A stretch of DNA of 64,000 bases from Variovorax beijingensis (GTDB taxonomy: Bacteria; Pseudomonadota; Gammaproteobacteria; Burkholderiales; Burkholderiaceae_C): NCBI RefSeq assembly GCF_007828835.1, contig NZ_VIVL01000010.1:1-64000 (forward strand), in the 5' to 3' direction. Below, piece after piece: positions 50,477 through 58,669 of this stretch. Made by a program: the position numbers and the translations under genes. Under the pieces are notes generated by a model, which saw only the letters and a list, made by a program, of their open reading frames with translations, had not been told where the DNA came from and made no database searches. Each line of letters begins with the position of its first letter. The first letter of the stretch is position 1.

Positions 50477-51337
50477 CTATTGCAGCCGTGCGGGCGGCGT
50501 CCAGGCGCGCTGCCATGCGCCGGGCGTGAAGCCGAAGTGCAGTGCGAACGCGCGCGTCATGTGGCTCTGGTCCGCAAAGCCGGCCGCCATGGCCGCGTCC
50601 GCCAGTGCCGCGCCGCGCCGGATGAGGCCGCGCGCCACTTCCGCGCGCTGCTGGAGCAGCCACGCGAACGGCGTGACGCCATGGACCTCCCTGAAGCGCC
50701 GCAGCAGCTGGTATTTGCTCAGCCCCGAAGAGGCCGCGAGCTGGCCCAGGCTGGGCGGCTGCGCAAGGCAATCCGCGAGCATTTCGCGCGCCCGCGAGAT
50801 GCCGGCCGACGGCGCACGCACGGGCAGCCGTTGGGCGCCGTGGCGCGATGCGAGCATGGTGCAGGTCTGCACGAGGAGTTCCTCGCAGCGCAATGCATCC
50901 GCCTGCGCCTGCTTCGGCGCGGCGGCGCGCGCCTCCAGCAGCCGCAGGAGATCGCCGAGCGTGCGCCGCAGCCGGTCGTCGCTGATGACGGGGCGGATCA
51001 GCGCCATGTCGCCATCATTCGCCGTGCCCGTTGCGGGCGCATCCACGGCCCATCGGAGCGCAGCGGGTTCGAGATACAGCATGCGCCAGCGCCGAAACGG
51101 CCCGCCAAGCGGCCGCCCGTCATGCACTTCGCCCGGATTCGTTGCGATGAGGTGGCCGGCATGGGCCTCGACCTCGCCGCATCCGCTGGCCGAGCGCTGG
51201 GCACCCTCGTCGATGATGCCGATGCCGAAGGTGGCGTGCCAGTGCCTGCCGTAGCGGCGTTGGCTCGAGATGCGGGTGCCATGCACGCCCTCCCAGGGGG
51301 AGCCGAAGACGCGGCAGTCGTGGTGCGGGTTCTTCAT
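50477..51337 (-). CDS. AraC-family transcriptional regulator
   Basis: This 286-residue regulator has an N-terminal cupin-like sensor and a C-terminal AraC HTH (LGQLAASSGLSKYQLLRRF, then ADAAMAAGFADQSHMTRAF). The ATG at 51337 is chosen for family length; an opening further upstream adds about 147 residues of unrelated sequence. It probably co-transcribes with the B3/B4 gene, as is common for AraC-B3/B4 or AraC-LysE pairs. Confidence 0.87.
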   Translation of the reverse strand: MKNPHHDCRVFGSPWEGVHGTRISSQRRYGRHWHATFGIGIIDEGAQRSASGCGEVEAHAGHLIATNPGEVHDGRPLGGPFRRWRMLYLEPAALRWAVDAPATGTANDGDMALIRPVISDDRLRRTLGDLLRLLEARAAAPKQAQADALRCEELLVQTCTMLASRHGAQRLPVRAPSAGISRAREMLADCLAQPPSLGQLAASSGLSKYQLLRRFREVHGVTPFAWLLQQRAEVARGLIRRGAALADAAMAAGFADQSHMTRAFALHFGFTPGAWQRAWTPPARLQ

Positions 51338-51526
51338 CGCGCGGAGTATGCATGGGCACGCGGACCCGCAGGATTCGCCGCGAAATGCGCAAATTCGCAC
51401 AGGTTCCGCCACCGCCCTGCTGTACGACCTGCCGCATTTGCCGGTTCGCACTTGTAGGATCGCCGCCATCCAGCAGAGCACGCCATGCGGCCCGCATTCC
51501 ACCCTTCCCCGTCCGCCTCGATTCGA

Positions 51527-51727
51527 ATGAAGCAAATCTGCGTCAACTGGCGTTCGAGCGTCGTCCACGACGAGGACGACGAGCACTGCGACGACGGCCT
51601 GTGGGTGCCCGAAACCCCGGCGGCACGCAGGGAGGCCCAGGTGATCTGCGAAGTTCAGAATGCGATCTACGGGCACGGCTCGCACTGGATCGAAGAGCGC
51701 GAGGCTCTTTTTCTGCGCTCCGCCTGA
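51527..51727 (+). CDS. hypothetical small protein
   Basis: This 66-residue protein (MKQICVNWRSS start) is acidic in its first half (DEDDEHCDDG) and has a possible helix near the end. I do not recognise a family. An in-frame ATG at 51485 would add 14 residues. It is divergent from the AraC gene and upstream of the SRPBCC gene. Confidence 0.5.
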   Translation: MKQICVNWRSSVVHDEDDEHCDDGLWVPETPAARREAQVICEVQNAIYGHGSHWIEEREALFLRSA

Positions 51728-51869
51728 CCAGAGCGCGCAGGCCAGACTGCGAACTTTCGGCCTCAAAAAAAGCTTCATCGCACGGCGCTACAGTTCGCTG
51801 TCGATTTTCCGCAGCCTCGTTCGTCGTGTCAGTGGAGGGTCATCCTCCGCATTTCAGGAGAACACAGCC

Positions 51870-52316
51870 ATGGCTACCAATACCGTCCGCCTGCACCGCG
51901 TACTGCGCGCCCCGCCCGAGCGGCTCTACCGCGCCTTCGTCGAGCCCAGCGCCTTCGAGCGCTGGCTGCCGCCTTTCGGATTCACCGGCAAGGTCCACAG
52001 CATGGACCCGGTGGTCGGGGGCGCCTGGCGCATGTCCTTCACCGCCTTTGGCAGCGGCCACAGCCACTCGTTCGGCGGCAAGTACCTGGAACTCGTTCCC
52101 GGCCAGCGCATCGCCTACGACGCGAGCTTCGACGATCCCAACCTGCCGGGCACCATGAAGACCACCGTGACGCTCGCGGCCGTGTCCTGCGGCACCGACA
52201 TGTCCGTCGTGCAGGAAGGCATCCCCGACCTGATCCCCGTGGAGATGTGCTACCTGGGCTGGCAGGAGTCGCTGGTCGCGCTGGCCCAGCTGGTCGAGCC
52301 GAACATTCCGGGCTGA
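51870..52316 (+). CDS. SRPBCC (AHSA1-type) domain protein
   Basis: This 148-residue protein fits the Aha1 C-terminal-like SRPBCC fold: APPERLYRAFVEPSAFERWLPP at the start, GGAWRMSFTAFG in the middle, and the closing GWQESLVALAQLVEP helix. The cavity could bind a small lipid or other hydrophobic ligand; no enzyme activity is implied. CAGGAG precedes the ATG at 51870. It converges with the TerC gene after 14 bp. Confidence 0.87.
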   Translation: MATNTVRLHRVLRAPPERLYRAFVEPSAFERWLPPFGFTGKVHSMDPVVGGAWRMSFTAFGSGHSHSFGGKYLELVPGQRIAYDASFDDPNLPGTMKTTVTLAAVSCGTDMSVVQEGIPDLIPVEMCYLGWQESLVALAQLVEPNIPG

Positions 52317-52330
52317 GGCGCCGAGCGGCG

Positions 52331-53080
52331 TCAGTCGCCCGGAATATGGGGCGGGTTCAGCTCCACGGGCTTGGGCGCCTTCTTGCGCAGCCGGATGTTG
52401 AGCATCTCGACGGCCAGCGAGAAGGCCATCGCGAAGTACACGTAGCCCTTGGGCACGTGATGTCCGAAGCCCTCTGCCACCAGCACCACGCCCACCACCA
52501 CCAGGAAGGCCAGCGCCAGCATCTTGATGGTGGGATGGTTCGAGACGAAGCGGCCGATCGGGCCGGCAAACAGCATCATGAGGAACACCGACACGATCAC
52601 CGCGGCGATCATGACCCGCACGTCGTCCACCATGCCGACCGCCGTGATGATCGAATCCAGCGAGAACACCAGGTCGATGACCATGATCTGCAGGATGACA
52701 CCGGCGAAGGTGGCCTTGACGGCGCTGGACTTCTGCTCGTGGCCGCCCTCCAGCGACTGGTGGACCTCGCTGGTGCTCTTCCAGATCAGGAACAGCCCGC
52801 CCAGGATCAGGATCAGGTCGCGCCCCGAGATGTCCTTGCCGAGCACCGAGAAAAGCGGAGCGACCAGACCCACGATCCACGCGAGCACCAGCAGCAGGCC
52901 GATGCGCATGAACATGGCCATGAACAGGCCGGTCCGGCGCGCGAATTCGCGCCTTTCGGGCGGCAGCTTGTCGACCAGGATCGAGATGAAGATGATGTTG
53001 TCGATGCCCAGCACGAGCTCGAGCGCGGTCAGGGTCGCAAAGGCGATCCAGACCTGGGGATCCGTCAGCAGTTCAAGCAT
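52331..53080 (-). CDS. TerC-family integral membrane protein
   Basis: This 249-residue membrane protein has about seven hydrophobic helices and the TerC motifs ELVLGIDNIIFISI and DLVFSLDSIITAVG, whose Asp residues may bind metal. TerC proteins are linked to manganese export and metal supply to secreted enzymes. It is convergent with the SRPBCC gene. No riboswitch was recognised upstream. Confidence 0.92.
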   Translation of the reverse strand: MLELLTDPQVWIAFATLTALELVLGIDNIIFISILVDKLPPERREFARRTGLFMAMFMRIGLLLVLAWIVGLVAPLFSVLGKDISGRDLILILGGLFLIWKSTSEVHQSLEGGHEQKSSAVKATFAGVILQIMVIDLVFSLDSIITAVGMVDDVRVMIAAVIVSVFLMMLFAGPIGRFVSNHPTIKMLALAFLVVVGVVLVAEGFGHHVPKGYVYFAMAFSLAVEMLNIRLRKKAPKPVELNPPHIPGD

Positions 53081-53269
53081 GGAAGATCTTTCGGCACGGC
53101 AATGCCGGCAAAAAAGAAGGATTGGCGGCAGGGGCAGAGTCTGCCATGCGGCTTCCTGGGGTTTTCGCGTGACATCTTGAAATGTTCTTCACCGAAGCGA
53201 TGTGTGCGATCTTGCGCGGCCGAACGTTGGAAGAGGCATCGGGAGCAATCCCATATCTTTGGAGACGAG

Positions 53270-53638
53270 ATGACCTTTCCTCGAACCGTTCTCAAGCTGG
53301 CTCTCTCGGGCACCATTGCCGCAGGCGCTCTTTTCGGCGTGGCTGCTGCAAGCGCGGGCACCAGCTGGTCCATCGGCGTGTCGGTGCCCGGCGTGGTGGT
53401 GAGCGAACCGGCACCGGTGTACTACGAGCCCGCGCCCGTGTACTCGCGGCCGGCCCCCGTCTACTACGAGCCGGCGCCGCCGGTGCGCTACCAGCCGCCC
53501 GCCTACGTTGCACCGGCACCCGTCTACTACGAGCCGGGACCGAGCTGGGAAGAACGGCGCGCAGCGCGCCGTGAATGGCGCCGCCGCGAATGGGAGCGCC
53601 GCGAGCACTACCGCCACTATCGCGAAGACCGGGACTGA
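53270..53638 (+). CDS. exported Pro/Tyr-rich repeat protein, unknown
   Basis: This 122-residue protein has a signal peptide (about 1-29, ending ASAGT), then the repeated motif PAPVYYEP (three near-exact copies plus degenerate ones) at about 45-90, and an Arg/Glu-rich tail (WEERRAARREWRR). Such proteins are common in Burkholderiales as predicted periplasmic or surface proteins of unknown function. GGAGACGAG precedes the ATG. Confidence 0.75.
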   Translation: MTFPRTVLKLALSGTIAAGALFGVAAASAGTSWSIGVSVPGVVVSEPAPVYYEPAPVYSRPAPVYYEPAPPVRYQPPAYVAPAPVYYEPGPSWEERRAARREWRRREWERREHYRHYREDRD

Positions 53639-53698
53639 TCGCAGCCGCGCGAGCGGCTACAGTCGCCCTCGATGCCATTCAATTCCCGAGGAGCGGAT

Positions 53699-54112
53699 AT
53701 GCAGATTCGCGCTGCTGCGGCTTCCGATGCCGATGCGGTCCATCGCCTTCTTTCCGCCAGCGGATGGGCGCACCGGATCGCCGATGCCGCACACCTCGGC
53801 CGGCTGATCTCGGCATCGCGGCAGGCGGTGGTCGCGTTGTCGGCGGACGGCGAGATCGTCGGCTTTGCGCGCGCCATCGGCGATGGCATCTCCAACGGCT
53901 ACCTGTCGATGGTGGTGGTCGCCGAGCCGTTGCGCCGGCAGGGCATCGGGCAAGCGCTGGTCCGGCACATCCTGGGTTCGGAGAAGGGCATCACATGGGT
54001 GCTGCGGGCCGGCCGGCCGGGTGCCGCCGAGTTCTTTGCCAGGCTGGGCTTCAGCCCCTCGTCGGCCGCGATGGAACGGCCGCGGGAGCAACAACTGCGG
54101 ACGGCGCCTTGA
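53699..54112 (+). CDS. GNAT-family N-acetyltransferase
   Basis: This 137-residue protein has the GNAT core: a beta4 strand GYLSMVVVAEPLRRQGIGQALV, where RRQGIG is the acetyl-CoA pyrophosphate loop, and the closing FFARLGFSPS. The acceptor is unknown. GAGGAG precedes the ATG at 53699; an ATG at 53672 is weaker. Confidence 0.87.
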   Translation: MQIRAAAASDADAVHRLLSASGWAHRIADAAHLGRLISASRQAVVALSADGEIVGFARAIGDGISNGYLSMVVVAEPLRRQGIGQALVRHILGSEKGITWVLRAGRPGAAEFFARLGFSPSSAAMERPREQQLRTAP

Positions 54113-54129
54113 GCCGAGGAATCACGCGC

Positions 54130-54654
54130 ATGGCGAAACCGATGCTGATTGTTCTCGGCGGATTGCCCGGCACCGGCAAGACCACCATTGCGCGCGAACT
54201 CGCTGCCGGCTTCCCCTGCGCCTATCTGCGCATCGACACCATCGAGCAAGCGCTCATCCGATCGAGGGCGCTCGATGAACCGGGCCCCGCCGGCTACGCT
54301 GTTGCCTGCGAGCTTGCCCGGTCCAATCTCGCGCTTGGCATGTCGGTGATCGCTGATTGCGTCAATCCGCTCCCGGTCACCCGCGAAGCATGGCGTGCGG
54401 TGGCAGCCGACACATCCTCGGGCTTGCTCGAGCTCGAGATCGTGTGTTCCGACCCCGCAGCGCACCGCAGGCGCGTGGAGGGCCGGAAGGCCGACATTCC
54501 GGGCCACGTTCCGCCGACCTGGGAGGCGGTCGCGCGCCATGAATACGCGGCCTGGACCACAAGTCGCCTCGTCATCGATTCGGCATTCGTCAGCGCGAGC
54601 GAGGCGGCCACCCTGATCCTGGAACGGTTGCGCAGCGAGGCCGCAGGCGAGTAA
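54130..54654 (+). CDS. P-loop AAA-type kinase-like protein
   Basis: This 174-residue protein has Walker A GGLPGTGKTT (about residues 10-19), an Asp in LRIDTIEQAL and a C-terminal R-rich lid (HRRRVEGRKADIPGH) as in chloramphenicol-phosphotransferase or zeta-like small kinases. The phosphate acceptor is unknown. It follows the GNAT gene after 17 bp, so the two may be co-transcribed. Confidence 0.85.
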   Translation: MAKPMLIVLGGLPGTGKTTIARELAAGFPCAYLRIDTIEQALIRSRALDEPGPAGYAVACELARSNLALGMSVIADCVNPLPVTREAWRAVAADTSSGLLELEIVCSDPAAHRRRVEGRKADIPGHVPPTWEAVARHEYAAWTTSRLVIDSAFVSASEAATLILERLRSEAAGE

Positions 54655-54740
54655 GTAAACGGCCTACATCCGGCTGCGGACGAGGCTGATCAGCACGGGC
54701 TTCGCGAGGGATACGGTGCTTCTCGAAGGAGCACGCACCC

Positions 54741-55607
54741 ATGGCCCGCGAATCCACGCTTTCGATCGATGGCTTGACCCTTTCCTACCGCTGTGCCGGC
54801 GACCCGCGCTCGCCGTGGCTCGTGCTGCTGCACGGCTGGCCGCAATCGAAGTCGATCTACGACCCGGTGCTGGACGAACTGGGAAGTGATGCCCACGCCA
54901 TTGCCTTCGACCTGCCCGGCATCGGCGGATCGCTTGGCATGCCGCCAGCCGCATCGCCGTGCGAACTGCATGTGCTCGCCGGCCTCCTGCTCCGCGCGGC
55001 CGAATCGCTGGGTGCGCATTCGATCGTGTTCGCGGGCGTGGACATCGGCGGCATGCTCGCCTTTGCGGCGGCCCGCGAGCATGGCGCACGCATTGCCGGC
55101 GCGGTGGTCATGAACACCGTCATCCCGGGCGTTGCGCCGTGGTCGAGGCTCATCGCCGAGCCGCGCATCTGGCACTTCGCGTTCCATGCGATACCGCAGC
55201 TGCCCGAACTGCTGGTGAGCGGACGCGAACGCGCCTATTTCGACTACTTCTACGACCTGCTCGCGGGCGACAAGCATGCGCTGACGAACGAGATCCGGAA
55301 CGACTGGACGCGCGCCTACCAGCGGCCCGAAGCGTTGAAGGCCGGCTTCGACTGGTACCGGGCACTCGAGAGCGCCGCGCAACGCAATGCGAGCCCCGTT
55401 CGCATCGACACGCCCATCCTGTACCTGCGCGGCGACGCCGGCGGCCGCGACATCGACGACTATGCCGACGGCCTGCGCAAGGCCGGCGCCGCGAATCTTC
55501 GATCGCAGCTCATCAGCGGCAGCGGCGAGTTCCTTCCCATTGAGGCGCCCGCCGCAACCTGCGAGGCACTGCGCGCATTTCGCGCAGAACTCGGGCATGC
55601 AGCCTGA
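54741..55607 (+). CDS. alpha/beta hydrolase with Asp nucleophile but no catalytic His at the usual place
   Basis: This 288-residue protein resembles epoxide hydrolases and haloalkane dehalogenases: HGWPQSK at the oxyanion site and Asp101 in the nucleophile elbow AGVDIGGMLAF. The usual base His in G-H-F/W near the C-terminus is replaced by Glu263 in GSGEFLPIEAP. The reaction may be altered or absent. It precedes the VOC gene on the same strand. Confidence 0.83.
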   Translation: MARESTLSIDGLTLSYRCAGDPRSPWLVLLHGWPQSKSIYDPVLDELGSDAHAIAFDLPGIGGSLGMPPAASPCELHVLAGLLLRAAESLGAHSIVFAGVDIGGMLAFAAAREHGARIAGAVVMNTVIPGVAPWSRLIAEPRIWHFAFHAIPQLPELLVSGRERAYFDYFYDLLAGDKHALTNEIRNDWTRAYQRPEALKAGFDWYRALESAAQRNASPVRIDTPILYLRGDAGGRDIDDYADGLRKAGAANLRSQLISGSGEFLPIEAPAATCEALRAFRAELGHAA

Positions 55608-55641
55608 TCCGGGCCACATCGCCTTTTCTTCGGAGACCTCC

Positions 55642-56073
55642 ATGCAACCAAGAATCACCGTCATCACCCTCGGCGTCGAGGACCTGGAGAGAGCCGTCGC
55701 CTTCTATCGCGACGGACTCGGCCTGCCGACCAAGGGCATCGTGGGCAGGGAGTTCGAGCATGGCGCCGTCGCCTTCTTCGAGCTGCAGGACGGGCTCAAG
55801 CTGGCCGTGTGGCCGCGCTCGAGCATCGCGGCCGATGCCGGCCTTCCGCTGCGCGCGGGCGGGTCCCTCGAATTCACGCTCGGGCACAACGTCATGTCGA
55901 AGGCCGAAGTGGACGCCGTGATGCAGCAAGCCGCGAGGGCCGGTGCCAAGGTGGTGAAAACCGCAGCGGACACCTTCTACGGCGGGTACGCCGGTTACTT
56001 CATGGACCCGGACGGGCACCTGTGGGAGGCGATCTACAACCCGCAACTGCTGCCAGGGGCTGAAGCTGCATAG
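55642..56073 (+). CDS. VOC-family protein (glyoxalase-like)
   Basis: This 143-residue protein has the VOC pattern ITVITLGVEDLERAVAFYRD and the closing GYAGYFMDPDGHLWEAIYNP, with a Glu at the usual metal position. It may bind a metal and act on a small thiol or epoxide, but no clear substrate is visible. GGAGACC precedes the ATG at 55642, 34 bp after the hydrolase gene. Confidence 0.87.
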   Translation: MQPRITVITLGVEDLERAVAFYRDGLGLPTKGIVGREFEHGAVAFFELQDGLKLAVWPRSSIAADAGLPLRAGGSLEFTLGHNVMSKAEVDAVMQQAARAGAKVVKTAADTFYGGYAGYFMDPDGHLWEAIYNPQLLPGAEAA

Positions 56074-56096
56074 GCGCTTCGGGCCGGGGCCGCGCG

Positions 56097-56774
56097 TCAA
56101 GGCCTGTCGGGCCTGATGTCGGGCGCAGGGGTCGAAGAGACACCCTGCGCCTCGGCCGCTCGCGATTGCACAGCCATGGCCGCCTTGAAGCCCGGTCGCG
56201 CCTGCAAGCGCTCCCAGTAGGCCGCCACCGCCGGTGTGAAGCGTTCGGCCAGGCCCAGATGCTCGGCCAGCAGCAATGCGTAGCCGACCGACACGTCCGC
56301 CGCAGTGAAGCGGCCCGCACAAAGATAGTCGCGCTCGGCGAGCAATGGCTCCAGCGTTCGCAGGCGCGCGAGGAACCACTTGGCATAGTCGTCGGCCACC
56401 TGCGGCTGCTTCCGCTGCGCCGGCTCGAAGTGCGCATACCGCAACACGAGCGTCTGCGGAAAGGTCAAGGTCGCCTCGCCGAAATGGAGGTAGTTGAGGT
56501 ACGGGCCGAAGTCAGCCTCGTCGCAACCTACATCCAGCTGGCCCGCCGAGAACCGCGCAGCCAGGTACTGGCAGATCGCGGCCGACTCGGTCATTCGCAT
56601 GGCGCCGTCGGACAGCATCGGCACGGTGCCAAGCGGGTTCACCTCGAGATACGGCCGCGACAGCACGCGCGGCGGAAAGGGCAGCATCCTGAGGTCGTAG
56701 GAAAGCCCGATCTCTTCAAGCATCCAGAGAGGGCGGAACGAGCGTGCGCTGAGGCAGTGGTGCAGGGTGATCAT
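56097..56774 (-). CDS. glutathione S-transferase family protein
   Basis: This 225-residue GST has the thioredoxin-like N-terminal domain (LHHCLSARSFRPLWMLEEIGL) with the GSH-binding VNPLGTVPML and the ESAAICQYLA motif, then an all-helical C-terminal domain. It may detoxify electrophiles or support dehalogenation. It converges with the VOC gene. Confidence 0.9.
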   Translation of the reverse strand: MITLHHCLSARSFRPLWMLEEIGLSYDLRMLPFPPRVLSRPYLEVNPLGTVPMLSDGAMRMTESAAICQYLAARFSAGQLDVGCDEADFGPYLNYLHFGEATLTFPQTLVLRYAHFEPAQRKQPQVADDYAKWFLARLRTLEPLLAERDYLCAGRFTAADVSVGYALLLAEHLGLAERFTPAVAAYWERLQARPGFKAAMAVQSRAAEAQGVSSTPAPDIRPDRP

Positions 56775-56831
56775 GGTTCGGCGGCTTGTGGCCCGCCATG
56801 AAGCCGAGGCCGGGGTTGGGGTCCGAACGCG

Positions 56832-57311
56832 TCAGCCGCGCCGGGCCGTTTCGATCGCGGCGATGTCGATCTTTGTCATTTCCATCATGGCTTCGAACGC
56901 GCGCTTGGCTGCCGCCGGGTCGGGATCGGTGATCGCGGCCGTCAGGGCGCGCGGCGTGATCTGCCACGACAGTCCCCACTTGTCCTTGCACCAGCCGCAT
57001 GCGCTTGCCTGCCCGCCGTTGCCGATGACCGCGTTCCACAAGCGGTCCGTTTCGGCCTGGTCGTCGGTTGCGACCTGGAACGAGAAGGCCTCGCTGTGCT
57101 TGAACGCCGGTCCCCCATTCAGGCCCAGGCAAGGGATGCCCATCACCGTGAACTCGACCGTCAGCACATCGCCTTCCTTGCCCGAGGGATAGTCGCCGGG
57201 TGCGCGATGCACGGCGCCCACCGCGCTGTCGGGGAAGGTCTCGGCGTAGAACTTGGCGGCATCGAGGGCGGTGCCGTCGTACCAGAGGCAAATCGTGTTC
57301 TTGCTGATCAT
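56832..57311 (-). CDS. VOC-family protein (PhnB-like)
   Basis: This 159-residue protein fits the PhnB-like VOC group (3-demethylubiquinone-methyltransferase-like): NTICLWYDGTALDAAKFYAETFPDS, FNGGPAFKHS-like segment LNGGPAFKHSEAFSFQV, and GWCKDKWGLSWQI. The function of this group is not established. The ATG at 57311 is chosen because it starts the first beta strand; a longer opening is antisense to the AraC gene. Confidence 0.87.
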   Translation of the reverse strand: MISKNTICLWYDGTALDAAKFYAETFPDSAVGAVHRAPGDYPSGKEGDVLTVEFTVMGIPCLGLNGGPAFKHSEAFSFQVATDDQAETDRLWNAVIGNGGQASACGWCKDKWGLSWQITPRALTAAITDPDPAAAKRAFEAMMEMTKIDIAAIETARRG

Positions 57312-57408
57312 CTTGGGTCTCCTGAATTGGACAGATACGAACGCCAGTTGCGATCCCCGGCAGGATAGCGCCTCCAGCCGCTGCACGGCGCGTCCCCGAT
57401 AATTTGCG

Positions 57409-57903
57409 ATGGCCATCAACTCGATCAACCAGGATCCCGCGCTGCTGCGGCGGCTGCTGCGCGCCAAAGACCGGATGGACGCCGCATCGCACGAGGAGTG
57501 GCCGGTCGAACGGCTGGCGCAGGTGAGCGGCGTGTCGGAGGCCCACTTCGCGCGTTCGTTCAAGCAGGCCTTCGGTACGCCGCCGCACCGGTACCTGCTC
57601 ACGCGCCGCATCGAGCGCGCGATGGCGCTGCTGCGCGAGACCGACCGGCCCATCACCGACATCGCCTTCGAGACGGGCTGGGCGAGCCTGGGCACCTTCG
57701 GGCGCACCTTCCGCGACATCACCGGCAGCAGCCCGAGCGCGATCCGCGCGCGCGGCAAGGCCACGCCGCGCGAGCTCGGCCGGGTGCCCGTCTGCATCGT
57801 CAATGCCGCCCACCGGCCTCATCTGACGACCGCAGTTTCGGAGAAGCGGCGCCTCGCGGCAGACGGTACAAACGAGCCCGAACAACCACAGGAGATCCCA
57901 TGA
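57409..57903 (+). CDS. AraC-family HTH protein (DNA-binding domain only)
   Basis: This 164-residue protein has the AraC double HTH (VERLAQVSGVSEAHFARSF, then ITDIAFETGWASLGTFGRTF) at about 30-105 but no sensor domain, followed by a 50-residue tail. Its stop overlaps the ATG of the next VOC gene by four bases, so the VOC protein may act as a detached sensor or simply be regulated by it. That link is inference. Confidence 0.85.
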   Translation: MAINSINQDPALLRRLLRAKDRMDAASHEEWPVERLAQVSGVSEAHFARSFKQAFGTPPHRYLLTRRIERAMALLRETDRPITDIAFETGWASLGTFGRTFRDITGSSPSAIRARGKATPRELGRVPVCIVNAAHRPHLTTAVSEKRRLAADGTNEPEQPQEIP

Positions 57904-58307
57904 ATCAGGGCATTGAAGTCGCCGGTCTGTACGTGCACGATCAGGACGAGGCGCTGGCGTTCTATGTTGAGAAGCTCGGCTTCCGCGTCCACACCGACGT
58001 GGGAAACGGCGACTACCGCTGGCTCACGGTGCAGCACCCCGAGCAGCCGTCGTTTCAGCTCGGCCTGTTCAGGCCCGGGCCGCCGGTGCTCGACGCGGCC
58101 ACGGCGCAGGCGGCGAGCGCTATGGTGGCCAAGGGCGCGATGCCGCCGCTGGTGCTGCGGGTGGACGACTGCCGCGCCGCCTATGAGCGGATGCGCGGCC
58201 TGGGCGTGGAGTTCACGCAGGAGCCGGTGGAGCGCTACGGCACCGTGGACGCGGGCTTTCGCGATCCGTCGGGGAATGGCTGGAAGATGATCCAGGCGCG
58301 CGGCTGA
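57900..58307 (+). CDS. VOC-family protein
   Basis: This 135-residue VOC protein has IEVAGLYVHDQDEALAFYVEKLGFRVHTDV at the start (pattern seen over residues 5-33) and the closing DAGFRDPSGNGWKMIQ. It is coupled to the AraC-type gene by an ATGA overlap and is on the opposite strand from the PhnB-like VOC gene at 56832. Its ligand is unknown. Confidence 0.87.
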   Translation: MNQGIEVAGLYVHDQDEALAFYVEKLGFRVHTDVGNGDYRWLTVQHPEQPSFQLGLFRPGPPVLDAATAQAASAMVAKGAMPPLVLRVDDCRAAYERMRGLGVEFTQEPVERYGTVDAGFRDPSGNGWKMIQARG

Positions 58308-58325
58308 GCCGGCGCCGAGCTGGCC

Positions 58326-58495
58326 TCAGGCCGGCGCCATGCCGTGGCGGCGCTTGGCCTCGGCGCTGTCGGCCGAGCACATGAATTCGAGCAGCGCGCG
58401 CACCGCGGCCGGCTGCGCGCAGCCGACCACCGGCGCCGCGGAAAAGACCGTGGTGATCTGAACCTCCGGCGGCAAGGGACCGAGCAGGTCGCGAC
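58326..58495 (-). pseudogene. 3' remnant of a substrate-binding protein gene
   Basis: On the minus strand the sequence reads LLGPLPPEVQITTVFSAAP and then AVRALLEFMCSADSAEAKR, which is the C-terminal end of a molybdate-ABC-like periplasmic substrate-binding protein. It has no 5' part: upstream (to the right) the sequence changes abruptly near 58495 into another gene end on the opposite strand. It is therefore a truncated fragment, not a working gene. Confidence 0.6.
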
Positions 58496-58648
58496 TTTCG
58501 GCTCGACGAGACGCGGCGCGAGATCGGCCTGAGCCAGCGCCTCGGCGCGTTCCCCTCGCCCGGCGCACGCGCGCTGATGCAGGAAATCCGCGCGGTGGTC
58601 GCCCGCTCGCCCGACTTCCACGCGAAGGCCGGAAACCGCGGCCCGTGA
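58496..58648 (+). pseudogene. 3' remnant of a probable LysR gene
   Basis: On the plus strand the sequence reads DFRLDETRREIGLSQRLGAF and then PSPGARALMQEIRAVVA before a stop near 58648. This resembles the C-terminal end of a LysR effector domain, though the match is less sure than for the neighbour. It also has no 5' part and begins at the same junction near 58495. The two fragments look like the tails of a divergent pair whose heads were lost together. Confidence 0.45.
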
Positions 58649-58669
58649 AATGCGGACGGCCGCCGGCGC

